Assembly (NCBI RefSeq): GCF_000586475.1
Contig: NZ_BAWJ01000020.1
Span: 1 to 59,095 of the forward strand
DNA length: 59,095 nucleotides
From: Psychrobacter sp. JCM 18903
GTDB lineage: Bacteria > Pseudomonadota > Gammaproteobacteria > Pseudomonadales > Moraxellaceae
Direction of reading: 5' to 3'
Made by a program: the position numbers and the translations under genes. Positions 1 through 10,699 of this stretch are shown piece after piece. Numbering within the stretch: the stretch's first letter is position 1; each line of letters opens with the position of its first letter. Under the pieces are notes generated by a model. That model had not been told where the DNA came from. It did not search any database and saw only the letters and a program-made list of their open reading frames with translations.

Positions 1-1194
1 AATCTGCTCGAGTATCAAGCAAGTTCAATAGCAACAGCCACGCTTCACCGCCACCAATACAAAGTGTCGCAACGCCTTTTTTGCCGCCAGTACGCTTGAG
101 AGAGTTGATAAGCGTGATCAAGATACGAGCACCTGAACAGCCTACTGGATGACCGAGTGCACAAGCACCGCCTTCAACGTTTACTTTGGCATGGTCAATT
201 TTTAGCTCGTCCATCGCCGCCATGGTTACCATTGCAAACGCTTCGTTGATTTCCCATAAGTCAACATCAGCGACTGACCAACCAGCACTAGCCAATACTT
301 TTTCAATTGCACCAATCGGAGCAATGGTAAATTCGCTTGGGTGACGAGAGTTTGATGCGGTTGCAACGATACGCGCTTGATAGTCCAAACCTTCTGCTTT
401 CGCTTGCGATTCTTTCATGACTACAACCGCTGCCGCACCGTCTGAGATTGAGCTGGCATTTGCTGCCGTGATGGTGCCATCTTTGGCGAAGGCTGGACGT
501 AGAGTAGGGATACGCTCAGCATTAGCAAGCGCTGGTTGCTCATCGGTATCGACGGTTTGCTCGCCTTTACGGGTTTTAAAAGTCACTGGCGTGATTTCAT
601 CTTTGAAGTGGTCGTCTTTGATAGCAGTGAGCGCACGATTTAGCGATTCGATAGCAAACGCATCCATTTTCTCACGGGTATAGCCTTTTTCATCAGCATT
701 TCCTGTGCGAACATACCCATCAGTTTGCCAGTTTCAGCATCTTCTAAACCGTCTAGGAACATATGATCTTTGACTTCTTTATGTCCCATACGGTAGCCGC
801 CACGTGACCCTGGCATGATGTATGGCGCATTGGTCATTGATTCCATGCCGCCAGCGACTGCCACATTGAAACTACCAGCTTTGATGCCGTCATGTGCTTG
901 CATGACTGCTTTTAGCCCTGAACCACAAAGCTTGTTAATAGTGACAGCGCCAGTTGCATCAGATAAACCTGCATTACGCATCGCTTGACGCGCAGGGCCT
1001 TGACCCAAGCCTGCGGTCAAGATACAGCCCATAATGACTTCATCAATACTATCGACCGCCACACCTGAGCGTTCGACAGCGGCTTTAATGGCAGCACCAC
1101 CAAGTTCCGTTGCGCTCATATCTTTTAGTGCGCCTTGAAAGCCGCCCATTGGAGTACGTGCGCCGTTTAAAATTACAATTGCATCATTTGACAT
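1..1194 (-). CDS. Acetyl-CoA C-acetyltransferase (thiolase), partial, frameshifted
   Basis: Thiolase condensing or cleaving acetoacetyl-CoA/3-ketoacyl-CoA in the cytoplasm. Seen: N-terminal GARTPMGGFQGAL, the nucleophilic cysteine in INKLCGSGLKA (Cys90), and, in a shifted frame, the late motifs EINEAFA and GGACALGHPVGCSGAR with the second catalytic Cys. The frame changes near 682 (AAG-GC-TAT, where one base appears missing before YTREKM) and again near 44, where GGGEA should continue as VAVAIEL. The gene runs off the left edge, so the last residues are missing. Family length is about 390 aa, which fits the span. It could serve fatty-acid degradation or acetoacetate/PHB metabolism; context does not decide. 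The family call is secure, the substrate is not. Confidence 0.9.
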
Positions 1195-1290
1195 CGTTAT
1201 TATTCCTTTTTACGTATTTTAAATGAGTTTGTCTGAATTAAAACCAAACGCGGACTAGATAGCATCTTTTAGGCTCAATAACTGCAGGCT

Positions 1291-2649
1291 TTATGCTAGC
1301 TCATCCAAGCGAATGCGTACTACTTTATCAGTAATGGTATCTAGTTTTTCAATTTTTTCGATGGCTAGATTCATCTGACTTTCGACCACGGGCAGCGTCA
1401 AGATAATAACCGGAACTTGACCAACTTTGTGCGCAGGTTTTTGTAAAATCGCATCGATATTAATACCAGCATCGCTTAGAATGCGAGTAATATCTGCCAA
1501 CACACCAGGGCTATCATAAGCATGCACGCGCAAATAATAACCGGTAATCATCTGCTCAGCGCGCAATATGGGCGTGTCTGATAGCTGCTCGGGGATAAAT
1601 GCTAAATGCGGCACATGGTGACCGTGGTTGTTTTGATTACTGTTGCTTTCATCGCTACTGTCTTTGCTACCTAGAACACGCACCAAGTCCATCACATCGG
1701 CCATCACCGCAGAAGCCGTCGCACCAGCGCCAGCACCATCACCGCAATATAGCGTCTGTCCAAGCGGATGAGAGTTGACCAGTACGGCGTTTTTTACGCC
1801 ATTGACGTTGGCGAGTAACGCATCCTGCGGAATAAGCGTTGGGTGTACGCGCAGCTCGATACCAGAAGCCTCATCATTCCCTTGACCATCACGGCGTACG
1901 GCAAAGCCCAAATGCTTGATACGGTAGCCAAGCTCTTCCGCATAGTTGACGTCTTGTAAGGTGATACCAGTGATGCCTTCACAGTAGACCTTGTCAAATT
2001 GCAGCGGAATACCAAAGGCGATAGAGGCGAGTAATGCCAGTTTATGGGCCGCATCAATACCTTCGACATCAAAGGTCGGATCTGCTTCTGCATAACCCAA
2101 TTCTTGTGCTTCACTTAGTACGTCGGCAAAAGGGCGACCTTTGTCACGCATTTCGGTCATGATAAAGTTGCCAGTACCGTTGATGATACCTGCTAGCCAA
2201 TCGATTTTATTAGCAGCGAGCGCTTCGCGCATGACTTTAATAATGGGGATACCGCCTGCGACGGCTGCTTCATAAGCGACATGGACGTTATGCTCTTCAG
2301 CAAAGGCAAAGATTTCGTTGCCATGTTCTGCCAATAGCGCCTTATTTGCAGTCACCACATGCTTGCCGTTTTTAATGGCGTGCATAATTACGTCTTTGGC
2401 AAGGGTCGTACCGCCAATCACCTCGACGACGATATCGACATTGTCGCTTGCAGCAGTTGCCATCAAGTCACTGTTTTGCATAATATTGGGATCAATATCA
2501 TCACGATGACGGCGCGTACCAACTTCGGTAATGATAATGTCGCGTCCGCTACGGCGTTTTAGCTCATTTAAGTTGTCATTGATTAGATTGATCACGCCCG
2601 TTCCGACGGTGCCCAGACCAAGTATCGCTAGTTTGATGGAATTACTCAC
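1291..2649 (-). CDS. hom: Homoserine dehydrogenase
   Basis: NAD(P)-dependent reduction of aspartate semialdehyde to homoserine, the branch to threonine and methionine. Intact, 452 aa. Seen: N-terminal Rossmann motif LGLGTVGTG (residues 10-18), the catalytic-domain segment VEVIGGTTLAKD, GIINGTGNFIMTEM and EADPTFDVEGIDAAHK, and a C-terminal ACT domain (YDSPGVLADITRILSDAGIN) for feedback regulation. The start is GTG at 2649, supported by a GAGG ribosome site five bases upstream. A low-complexity Ser/Asn/His insert (around residues 325-345) makes it a little longer than typical 430-aa homologues. It lies downstream of the dsbC-like gene on the same strand, an order I recall from Moraxellaceae. 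Confidence 0.95.
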   Translation of the reverse strand: MSNSIKLAILGLGTVGTGVINLINDNLNELKRRSGRDIIITEVGTRRHRDDIDPNIMQNSDLMATAASDNVDIVVEVIGGTTLAKDVIMHAIKNGKHVVTANKALLAEHGNEIFAFAEEHNVHVAYEAAVAGGIPIIKVMREALAANKIDWLAGIINGTGNFIMTEMRDKGRPFADVLSEAQELGYAEADPTFDVEGIDAAHKLALLASIAFGIPLQFDKVYCEGITGITLQDVNYAEELGYRIKHLGFAVRRDGQGNDEASGIELRVHPTLIPQDALLANVNGVKNAVLVNSHPLGQTLYCGDGAGAGATASAVMADVMDLVRVLGSKDSSDESNSNQNNHGHHVPHLAFIPEQLSDTPILRAEQMITGYYLRVHAYDSPGVLADITRILSDAGINIDAILQKPAHKVGQVPVIILTLPVVESQMNLAIEKIEKLDTITDKVVRIRLDELA

Positions 2650-2919
2650 AGTATCCTCAAGAGGTTAAATATAATGAACCAATGATAACGCTGTCACAGC
2701 GTCAAATGCGCATGCGCTACTAGCTGTAGTATTTGCGTGCATTTTGACAGTCGCAGCTTTATCGATTTTTCATTACAGTTGAATAAAAAATACTCAAATA
2801 AAAAGTATGCTGCTGATTTTTCATAGCGCTTTATCGTATCATACCGACAAGCAGTTGTGACGTCTACACAATGTCGCCATCGTCATAGATATCACAAATA
2901 CCTGAAACAATAACAGATT

Positions 2920-3773
2920 TTAGCTAGCACCGACAGCTTGAGCCAACTCCGCCGCAGGTAGATAGCCGCCTACTTGCTGACCAGATTCTGTAAAGATAGC
3001 GGGAGTACCACGCACACCAAGTTTTGCACCCAGTGCCATGTGTTCTTGTACAGGGCTGGCACAGCTAGGCGCTTGTACATCAGCGCCCATTTTTCCTTGA
3101 TTCATGCCGCCTTACGATCTTGACTACACCAAATGGCTTCCATTTTTGGCACCGATTCCTGACTGCGCGGCCATGCCAAATAACGTACTTCGATACCACG
3201 TGCATTGATATCATCCATCTCTTCGTGCAATTTACGACAATAACCACAGTCTGCATCGGTAAAGGCATAGACCACTGACTTCGTTTCGCCTATTGCTGGA
3301 TAAATCACCATGTCTTTTTTATCGACGGCTTTTAGGGCTTCTTGTGCGGTACTAGCAACCAATGCCGCACTGATATCGACAGGCAGAGCCTCGCCAACAG
3401 CAATAATCTGACCTTGGATAATGTGTTTGCCAGACTTATCAGTAAAGAAAGAAGGCAGTCCTTCCGCTGTGACCCAATAAATACCATCCATATCTGTTGG
3501 TACGGCTGAAATGATATTTTCTTCAATACCGGACGTATTTAAATTCGCCTGCAATGCCTTTACCACGGCAGCATCGCTATCAGCGGATGCGTTACTTGTA
3601 CTGGTTTTAGCATCGGTATTATTGACGATACTGGTGTTGCTAGTCGCATCTGCTGCATTGTTTGAGCAGCCCGCAGCAATCACAACAAGCAGAGCACTCA
3701 TAATAAAGCGAGATAAATTATTTCGAGAAAAGCGGTTTTGAGCAAAGGTGTTTTTTGCAATCGGGGATGACAT
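2920..3773 (-). CDS. dsbC: DsbC-like thiol:disulfide interchange lipoprotein (frameshifted)
   Basis: Periplasmic disulfide isomerase family. Seen: an N-terminal hydrophobic segment ending in VVIAAGC (Cys36), which reads as a lipobox; a DsbC dimerisation-type region (residues 70-150); the thioredoxin-fold active site DADCGYCRKLHEEM (CGYC at 176-179); and, after a frame change near 3106, the cis-Pro loop GVRGTPAIF and a normal C-terminus. One base appears missing between the codons for KAA and MNQGKMG. Classical DsbC is soluble and periplasmic, so a lipid anchor would be unusual. About 280 aa if repaired, slightly longer than E. coli DsbC because of the Ser/Thr/Asn-rich linker after the cysteine. 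The next gene on the strand is hom. Confidence 0.85.
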
Positions 3774-4184
3774 ATATAGGTGTCCTGTAGCATCGTGCCT
3801 AATCGTGAAGTCGTTTTAAGAAAAATGATACTAAATGTCTATATAAAGCAATACGTATCGATATTGTCTTAAAGGTTTAAAATTAAAAGGTTTTTTTACA
3901 ATTTAATAATTATAAAAGGTAAGTAATCATGTCGCCTATATTAACATATTTATGGCAAATAACAGCCACAGGCTATGAGGTGATATAGGGAGGTGAGGGT
4001 AGCAATAATAGTAGTAGCATAAACGTCAATTCAAAAAAACAAGATACATTTGTACTATTTAATATCGACGCTTGCCCTTGTAGTCTACGGCTAATAACAG
4101 TGTTTTTATAAAAATTCCTATAAAACTATTGGTATCAGTTATTTTTAACCCTTTATTTCAATAAATTTTTGCTAAGGAGCACAC
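3774..4184. other. Intergenic region between divergent genes, no gene seen
   Basis: AT-rich stretch between the dsbC-like gene (leftward) and the DUF808 gene (rightward); it must carry both promoters. No ORF with family resemblance and no strong hairpin was recognised. AAGGAG at 4174-4179 is the ribosome site of the DUF808 gene. Confidence 0.5.
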
Positions 4185-5113
4185 ATGCAGGTGCCAGTTT
4201 ATTAACCCTACTTGATGATATCAGTGTGATATTAGATGATGTTTCCGTCATGACCAAAGTCGCTGCTAAAAAAACCGCTGGTGTATTGGGCGATGATTTG
4301 GCGCTCAACGCAGAACAGGTCACGGGTGTCAAAGCCAATCGTGAGCTACCAGTGGTCTGGGCGGTCGCCAAAGGCTCATTTATTAATAAACTTATTCTAG
4401 TACCAGCGGCACTCTTGATTAGTGCTGTTTATCCACCGCTGGTCACTTTTTTACTAATGTGTGGTGGTTTGTTTTTGGTTTACGAAGGCGCTGAAAAAGT
4501 CATTCATCGATTTTGGCCACATGCTTTGCCGCATGATGAGGAGCAAAATGCTCGTCGGCAAGCCAATGCTGATGAGACTATAGATTTGGTCGCTTTTGAA
4601 AAAGAAAAGATCAAAGGTGCAGTACGTACGGATTTTATTCTGTCAGCTGAGATTATCGTGATTGCCTTGGGATCAACGGCAAGCGCCACTTTATTAGAAC
4701 GAAGCTTGGTGCTGTCTATTTTAGCCATCGGTATTACGATTGGTATTTATGGCTTGGTCGCTGGTATCGTGAAAATAGACGATGCAGGTCTGCATTTAAT
4801 GGAACAAGAAGGAGTGTTCAAGCAAAAATTGGGCAAGTTAATGTTTGCAGCGGCACCAAAACTGATGAAGTTTCTATCTATCGCTGGCACGTTGGCAATG
4901 TTTTTAGTAGGCGGTGGTATCTTAGTACACGGTATCGGCTTCTTACATCATGGAGTAGAGGATATCGCTGATTTAACGGGTATCTTTGAAAGCTTAACGA
5001 CAACGGTATTAAATGGCGTCATTGGTTTTATCATTGGCGCTGCGGTTGTGGCTATCTTAACAGTTATTAGTAAAATTCGTGGAAAAGACGACACAGCGTC
5101 ATCTGCACACTAA
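4185..5113 (+). CDS. DUF808 (YedI-type) inner-membrane protein; start frameshifted
   Basis: Predicted multi-pass inner-membrane protein of the DUF808/YedI family, function unknown. Seen: the conserved opening LLTLLDDISVILDDVSVMTK, then AAKKTAGVLGDDLALNAEQVTG and RELPVVWAVAKGSFINK, followed by five to six hydrophobic helices (about residues 65-110, 145-205, 225-245 and 270-305). The long open frame could begin with a TTG at 4169, but that codon sits upstream of the AAGGAG ribosome site. The ATG at 4185, eight bases after the site, is one base out of frame, and the family begins with M-A-G-(A/S)-S. I therefore infer one lost G after this ATG. A bidirectional terminator follows. Confidence 0.85.
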
Positions 5114-5163
5114 GTCAGTTACCTGTGCTTTAGCTTTATATTGATTGTGATTTTATTTCGTAA

Positions 5164-5199
5164 AAAAGCCCCAAAGTTGCTGACAACTTTGGGGCTTTT
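5164..5199. terminator. Bidirectional rho-independent terminator
   Basis: Perfect 16-bp stem AAAAGCCCCAAAGTTG / CAACTTTGGGGCTTTT with a CTGA loop, flanked by A and T runs. It lies between the convergent DUF808 gene and rne and can serve both. Confidence 0.9.
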
Positions 5200-5217
5200 G
5201 CGTTGGACGTTATACGA

Positions 5218-8200
5218 TTAGCTTTCGCTATCTGAGTCATCAGTCTCTAGCTTTTCAGCTTGCGTGGGCTTTTTATGCTCCGTTTTAGGCTTACGGCTAC
5301 GTGCCTTTGGTACTTTTGGCGTGGTCAAATTAAACATACCAGTCTGTGGCAGCAGTTGTTCAGCCACATTCTCAATCATGTTTTTATAACTGGCAATCGT
5401 GGTTTTTGACTTAGCAGCCTGACTGTCGTCTTTGCCTGCTTCTTTGGTATTGATAGGTTGCTCTACCTTAGGCTCATCTGCTGGCTTAGTTTTTTCAACG
5501 TCAGCTTCTTGAGTATTAGCCTCTTCAATGTCAGCAGCTTCGCTATCGTCATGTGCCCCGTCAGTCTTTTCAGCTGCTACTCGCTCAGCAATCACAGTGC
5601 CTTCATTCGACGGCTCGCCAGTTGTTTCTGCTAGGGCTTGATCTGCTTCTAGTAATTGTTCGCTGTGAGCGCTGATATTATCAGCCTGAGCTTGATTGGC
5701 TAGAGCATTTGCCTCAACATCATGAGCATCCACATTGTTATCATCATGTTCAATAACCGCTTGCTCAGTATCAGCCGCTTGTTCGGTCGGTAGACTCAAC
5801 ACTGCGGGCTCCTGATAACTAGGATGTTGACCACGTGGATCGTTGCCAGCACGCTTACCAATGGCACGTGGTTCGACGTCCGTTTTACCTTGCGTTGCCG
5901 CAAACTGACTGACCGCTTGTGTCATCGTTTCAAAGCGCGTCAGGTAATCTGCCGCCAATGGCTGATAGCCATAGTTGCTAAAGTCGAAATTGCTGTCCTC
6001 AACTTTGGTATCAGCAGTCGGTGTGACGCTCGTTTCAATGTTAGCTGATTTGTTAGCTGATTTTGTTTGCTGCGTATGTGCATCGATAGCAGCAATAAAG
6101 CAACTAATGACACCGTCATTTTTCAAACGACTTTCTGCATCTGCTAATGCTTTACGAACAAAATCACCAACAGTGCCACGAATAGTCGATGGGTTTACTA
6201 CTGCAGGCTCAGCTACTGGTGGTTGTTGAGCTGATTGTGCTTGCTGACTACGAACCACACGTGATCATTACTAGCCTGACCAAACTTCTCAGCAGTCACG
6301 TAGCGCTTGGCAAATAATGCTTCGTGCGTTAGCGCAGTCTGAGTTGTTCTTATCATTTGTGCTATGACCACTTGCGCTATGACTGTCATTGGCATTGCTA
6401 ACATCGGCGTCACTGTCGGTAGCGTCAACAGTGTCAACAGTGTCACTATTCGCTTTTTCTGTCGATTCTGATTCGGGCTGTTTTGGCGTTATTGCTACGC
6501 TGTCCACGTTAGTATCCACAGATTTTGAATGGTCAGTTTGGTCTTTGGTAACGCTGTTAGATGTTGGTTGCTCATCTACGGCAGGTTTTTTGTCAGTAGC
6601 GTTACTGTCTATTTTCGGGGCATTATTTTGTCCCTTGTCTTCAGTGGTGCTAACGTTAACATCATCAACATTAACATCATGAGGCGCTACAGTGCCTTCG
6701 TCGTTACCCTTCACAGCAGCTGTTTCAGGAGCAACTTTTTTGTCATTGCTCTGCTGATTATCACTTTGCTGTGTATTAGCTTCTTTTTTACTGCTTTCTT
6801 TATTAACATCATTTACTGGTTTTTGCTTTTCAGTAGATTGAGACTTTGTCTGTGTAGACTTACTGTCATCTAGAGACAAGTGTACGACTTCTGGTGATTT
6901 CAGCTCAACGGCTGCTTCATTGACCTGTAGCACGACTTCATTAGGATCTTGATTTCGACGCGTGTTAGAGTGATTTTTTCGGCTGTTCGCACCTGTCGTC
7001 GCTTGCTGATTGGGTTGCTTAATATTTTCAGCTGTTAGTGTCTCGCCGCGCTCTAACTTGCCACGTGAACCGCGTTGGCTATGCGATTTACGCTTCGCAC
7101 GAGTTTGCTCATCTGCCGTATTACTGTCTTTATCAGCATCATCATTGCGCTCGTTTGCATGGTGGCTACTGTCTTGACGATTGTTGCGATTGCGCTCATT
7201 CGTGCGTCTGGTATCCTGCTGACGTTTGTTTTGATTGTCAGCCTGCTTGTCATCAGCATTACTTGCAGCACTATTTACGGCGTTGTTCTCGGTATCGCCG
7301 CTTGTTTCATTGCTTGACTCTTCTGCCTGATCTTTTCTTTGACGAGGTTTAGAAGATCTAGATTTACGTGGCTTACGTCTTCTTCTATCTTCATTACTGC
7401 TATCATCATCGGTGTCGCTGTCTGAGCTACGACGCGCTTGTTGACGATTGGCATTGTTGTCGGATGGTTGTTCGTTATTTTTCTGACTGTTCTGCTGATT
7501 TTCTGGTACGTTGTTCGATGCACTCGTTGATGTATTACTCAGGGCACTGCTATCAACTTGTCCAAATGAGCCTAAGCTTTGTGCGCCATTATTTACTAGT
7601 GCTTCAATGGCTTGTGCTGCATCACGACTACTGACGCTATGCGTCGTTGAGGCTTGTGGTGCTTGCGCAAATAGGTTTGATAACCACGCCACTGCTTGTG
7701 GCTGAGCTGCTGTCTCAACATGTGCAGGAGCTGTAGTTGCTGCTACTGGAGCAACAGGGGCAGGGGCTGCCACACTCTGGTTGTTGTTTGCTTGTGGCGC
7801 GCGCGCCGATGAAACGTTGGTCGTATTTTTATTGTTACGATGGTCGTTACTGTGTTTACTATGCTCAGCTGTACTGGTCGGTTTGTTTGATTGGCTAGCA
7901 GTATCATTGCTCGCTATTTGACGTGGCTGGCGCGTTGGCTGTTGCTCTGGACGCTCTTTTTCAGCCGTTTGCCAGTCAACTTCATAACCCAAATCGCTAT
8001 GTTCTTGGGCTGTATCCGTAATACGCTCATAGCTTGAAGGCGCAAAGCCATCACGGTTAAAGTGTAGTTTAAAGTTAGGCGACTCTAAATGCGCGTGTGG
8101 CAAAATCGTGATACGCGTGCCACTGTCTTGCTCAAGATAAACTAAGGCATCACGTTTTTCGTTTAATAAGAAGGCGGCGATATCTGTTGGAACTTCTGCT

Positions 8201-9507
8201 TGTACTTCGCCTTGACGTTCTTTTAGCGCGATTTGTTCAATCTGACGCATAATTGATAGTGACAATGAGCGCAAGTCACGAATCATGCCGTTACCATGGC
8301 AGCGTGGGCAGATATAACCGGTTGACTCTTCTAGCGATGGACGCAGACGCTGACGGCTCATTTCCATCAAACCAAACTTAGAAATATCACCAAATTGCAC
8401 GCGTGCACGGTCATATTTGGTGGCATCAATCAGACGTTTTTCGACTTCTTTTTGATGCTTATTGTCATTCATATCAATAAAATCAATGACAATCAAACCA
8501 CCCATATCACGCAAACGTAGCTGACGGGCAATTTCATCGGCTGCTTCTAGGTTGGTATGATACGCAGTTTCGGCAACGTCTGAACCTTTGGTCGACTTGG
8601 CTGAGTTGATATCGATAGAGACTAGTGCTTCCGTTTGATCAATAACGATTGAGCCGCCTGATGGCAAACGCACTTCACGTTGATACGCGGTTTCGATCTG
8701 TTTTTCGATATTAAAGCGCGAAAACATCGGCTCATAATCGGTATATTTGCGTAGCTTTTCTGCTTGTTTTGGCATCACTGCATCGATAAATCCTGCCGCT
8801 TCAATATAAGCGTTTTCATTATCAATCCAAATCTCAGCGATATCATCACGTAGATAATCACGAACAGCACGTGTGACAACGCCCGCTTCTTGGTGAACCA
8901 AGCGCGGTGAAGGATATTTTTGGTTTTGTTCTTGAATGGCTTGCCAGATATTCAGCAAGTGATTTAAATCGTGCTGTAAATCTTCTTGAGTTTTACCAAT
9001 ACCCGCGGTACGAATGATGACACTCATGCCTTTTGGTAAATCAAGATTGCTTAGCATACGCTTCATGTCTTCGCGCAGTTTGCCTGAGATTTGACGTGAG
9101 ATACCACCGCCGCGAGGGTTGTTTGGCATTAATACCAGATAACGACCAGCTAATGAGACATACGTCGATAGGGCAGCGCCTTTGTTACCGCGCTCCTCTT
9201 TTTCGACTTGGACGATTAATTCATCGCCTTCTTTGATCAGTTTTTTGATGTTTTCGTCACGTGGATTACCGCTTAAGTATTCAGCAGAGATTTCACGAAT
9301 GGGTAAAAAACCTTGGCGCTGTGAGCCATATTCGACAAACACCGCTTCAAGCGATGGCTCGACACGGGTCACATGACCTTTATATATATTGGATTTTTTT
9401 TGTTCACGAGTACGGTTTTCAAGATCGAAATCGTAAAGATGATTGCCTTTACATAAGGCGACACGAATTTCTTCGTTTTGAGTAGCGTTGATCAAAATGC
9501 GTTTCAT
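5218..9507 (-). CDS. rne: Ribonuclease E (two frame breaks)
   Basis: Endoribonuclease of the RNA degradosome (mRNA decay, rRNA and tRNA processing). Seen in the intact first 1,000 residues: S1 domain (IYKGHVTRVEPSLEAVFVEY, 41-60), catalytic acidic residues in SIDINSAKS (about D299) and VIDFIDMND (about 342-345), and the Zn-link CPRCHGNG (400-407). The C-terminal half is a long Ser/Asn/Asp/Lys/Arg-rich scaffold. The frame changes near 6335 (one base gained or two lost) into a short stretch with KRYVTAEKFGQ, then near 6262 (one base lost) into the last 346 residues, which end in a basic Arg/Lys-rich tail. The repaired length of about 1,430 aa is long for the family but plausible for Moraxellaceae. 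The ATG at 9507 precedes a canonical MKRILINATQ. Confidence 0.95.
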
Positions 9508-10699
9508 ATTTGTATCCTATGAGTACGCATAACAACGACGAGACGGGCTTTAGAGCGCAATGGCAAGTATGGCTAACATTTAAATTAGCATGGCAGATGT
9601 TAATCAACGATAGAACGTAAATCATGGGTTAATAAAGCACTTGGGCTTTGTCAATGGCTTGTTTTTTACCTAAAGCGTGTTAGCAGAACTAACGTAAATA
9701 TAAAATTTATAGGGTGTAAGGCTATCTATTTATATCCTATTATTGATAGGCTTGGTACAAATATTAATGCGTCAGCATGCGATTCAGTTTTACTATCAGC
9801 AAGCTTTATTGGTAGTCATGCCAGCTTACTTTGTAAGAGCAGGCGACGGGCAGTGACGAGATTCAATATACTGATATTCAAAAGGCGTTGTGCTGCTGCA
9901 ATCCATCCATCAAAGTCTAGCAATAATATCGCTGTTATAAATACCATTATATGAAATGGTGATATTCAGCAATTATTTGTTTAGGTAAAGCAATTGGTCA
10001 CTCTTTATTTATCGTTCTTTCTGGTATAACGTCAATAATATCTTGGGTGTTTTACGGTTAGGTGTCGCGGCTCCGGTGATCAGCGGGGCGTACTTGGCAA
10101 ACAGAATAAATGACCAAACTATCGGTGTGGTGCTGTATTCATATCTTTTTTATCGTTATCTGTTTGACCACCAATACGTAGGCAGCTATCGATATACTTC
10201 TCGATCCTAATGCTAAACAACCCATACTTGCTCAACTACACTTGCGTAAAAGACCGCCAATAACCAGTCATTAAATCATGAATAATTATCAAATAAAGTC
10301 GTTGTCATGCAGGTTGTGAGTCAATGTAGTGTCATTATCGGTCAATAAACAGGCATTTAGCCAAACTTATCAACACTGAATTTATGAACACAAAGGTATT
10401 TAGTGTCACTATTTATTCTATGGTACTGAGTAAAGTCAGTACGATACTTTCATTTTACAATTTATGGGGACATATCTATAAATATCTACAAGTGATATTT
10501 CTAAACAGATACTGCGCCCTAAAATCCGATTAAACATACAATGTTGGCAGGGTATACTGCTAATACCTTTTCACTAAAAGTTCGTAAAAATGGTAATGCG
10601 CTATTTAGAACAACAACAATGATTATGCTGCAGTCTCTGCTTAATTGTCGCTCAACATGCTAAACTATAGCAAATCTTTCTGTAAATACCTAACTAAAA
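9508..10699. other. Long spacer between rne and rluC
   Basis: About 1.2 kb between divergent genes. It should contain the rne promoter and leader and the rluC promoter; I did not find convincing -35/-10 pairs. The middle holds the TSUP transporter remnant listed separately. The rest shows only short stop-rich frames. Confidence 0.6.
9955..10209 (+). pseudogene. Remnant of a TauE/SafE (TSUP) family permease
   Basis: Two adjacent frames read as the C-terminal part of a sulfite-exporter TauE/SafE-type permease. The first, roughly 9972-10060, gives ICLGKAIGHSLFIVLSG followed by ITSIISWVFYG, matching the family pattern K-A-(V/I)-G-x-S-L-F-I. The second gives LGVAAPVISGAYLANRINDQ, matching the following aPxGAxLAxRI segment, and ends at the TAA near 10207. 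No N-terminal half or start codon was recognisable upstream. The frame change, missing N-terminus and position inside a spacer suggest a decayed gene, though the same base-loss problem seen elsewhere could contribute. Assignment rests on pattern recognition only. Confidence 0.4.

Noticed and set aside
6213..7705. Several overlapping frames on both strands across the rne scaffold region
   Set aside because: They arise from the low-complexity Ser/Asn/Asp codons of rne. Only the short stretch with KRYVTAEKFGQ belongs to rne itself, between its two breaks.
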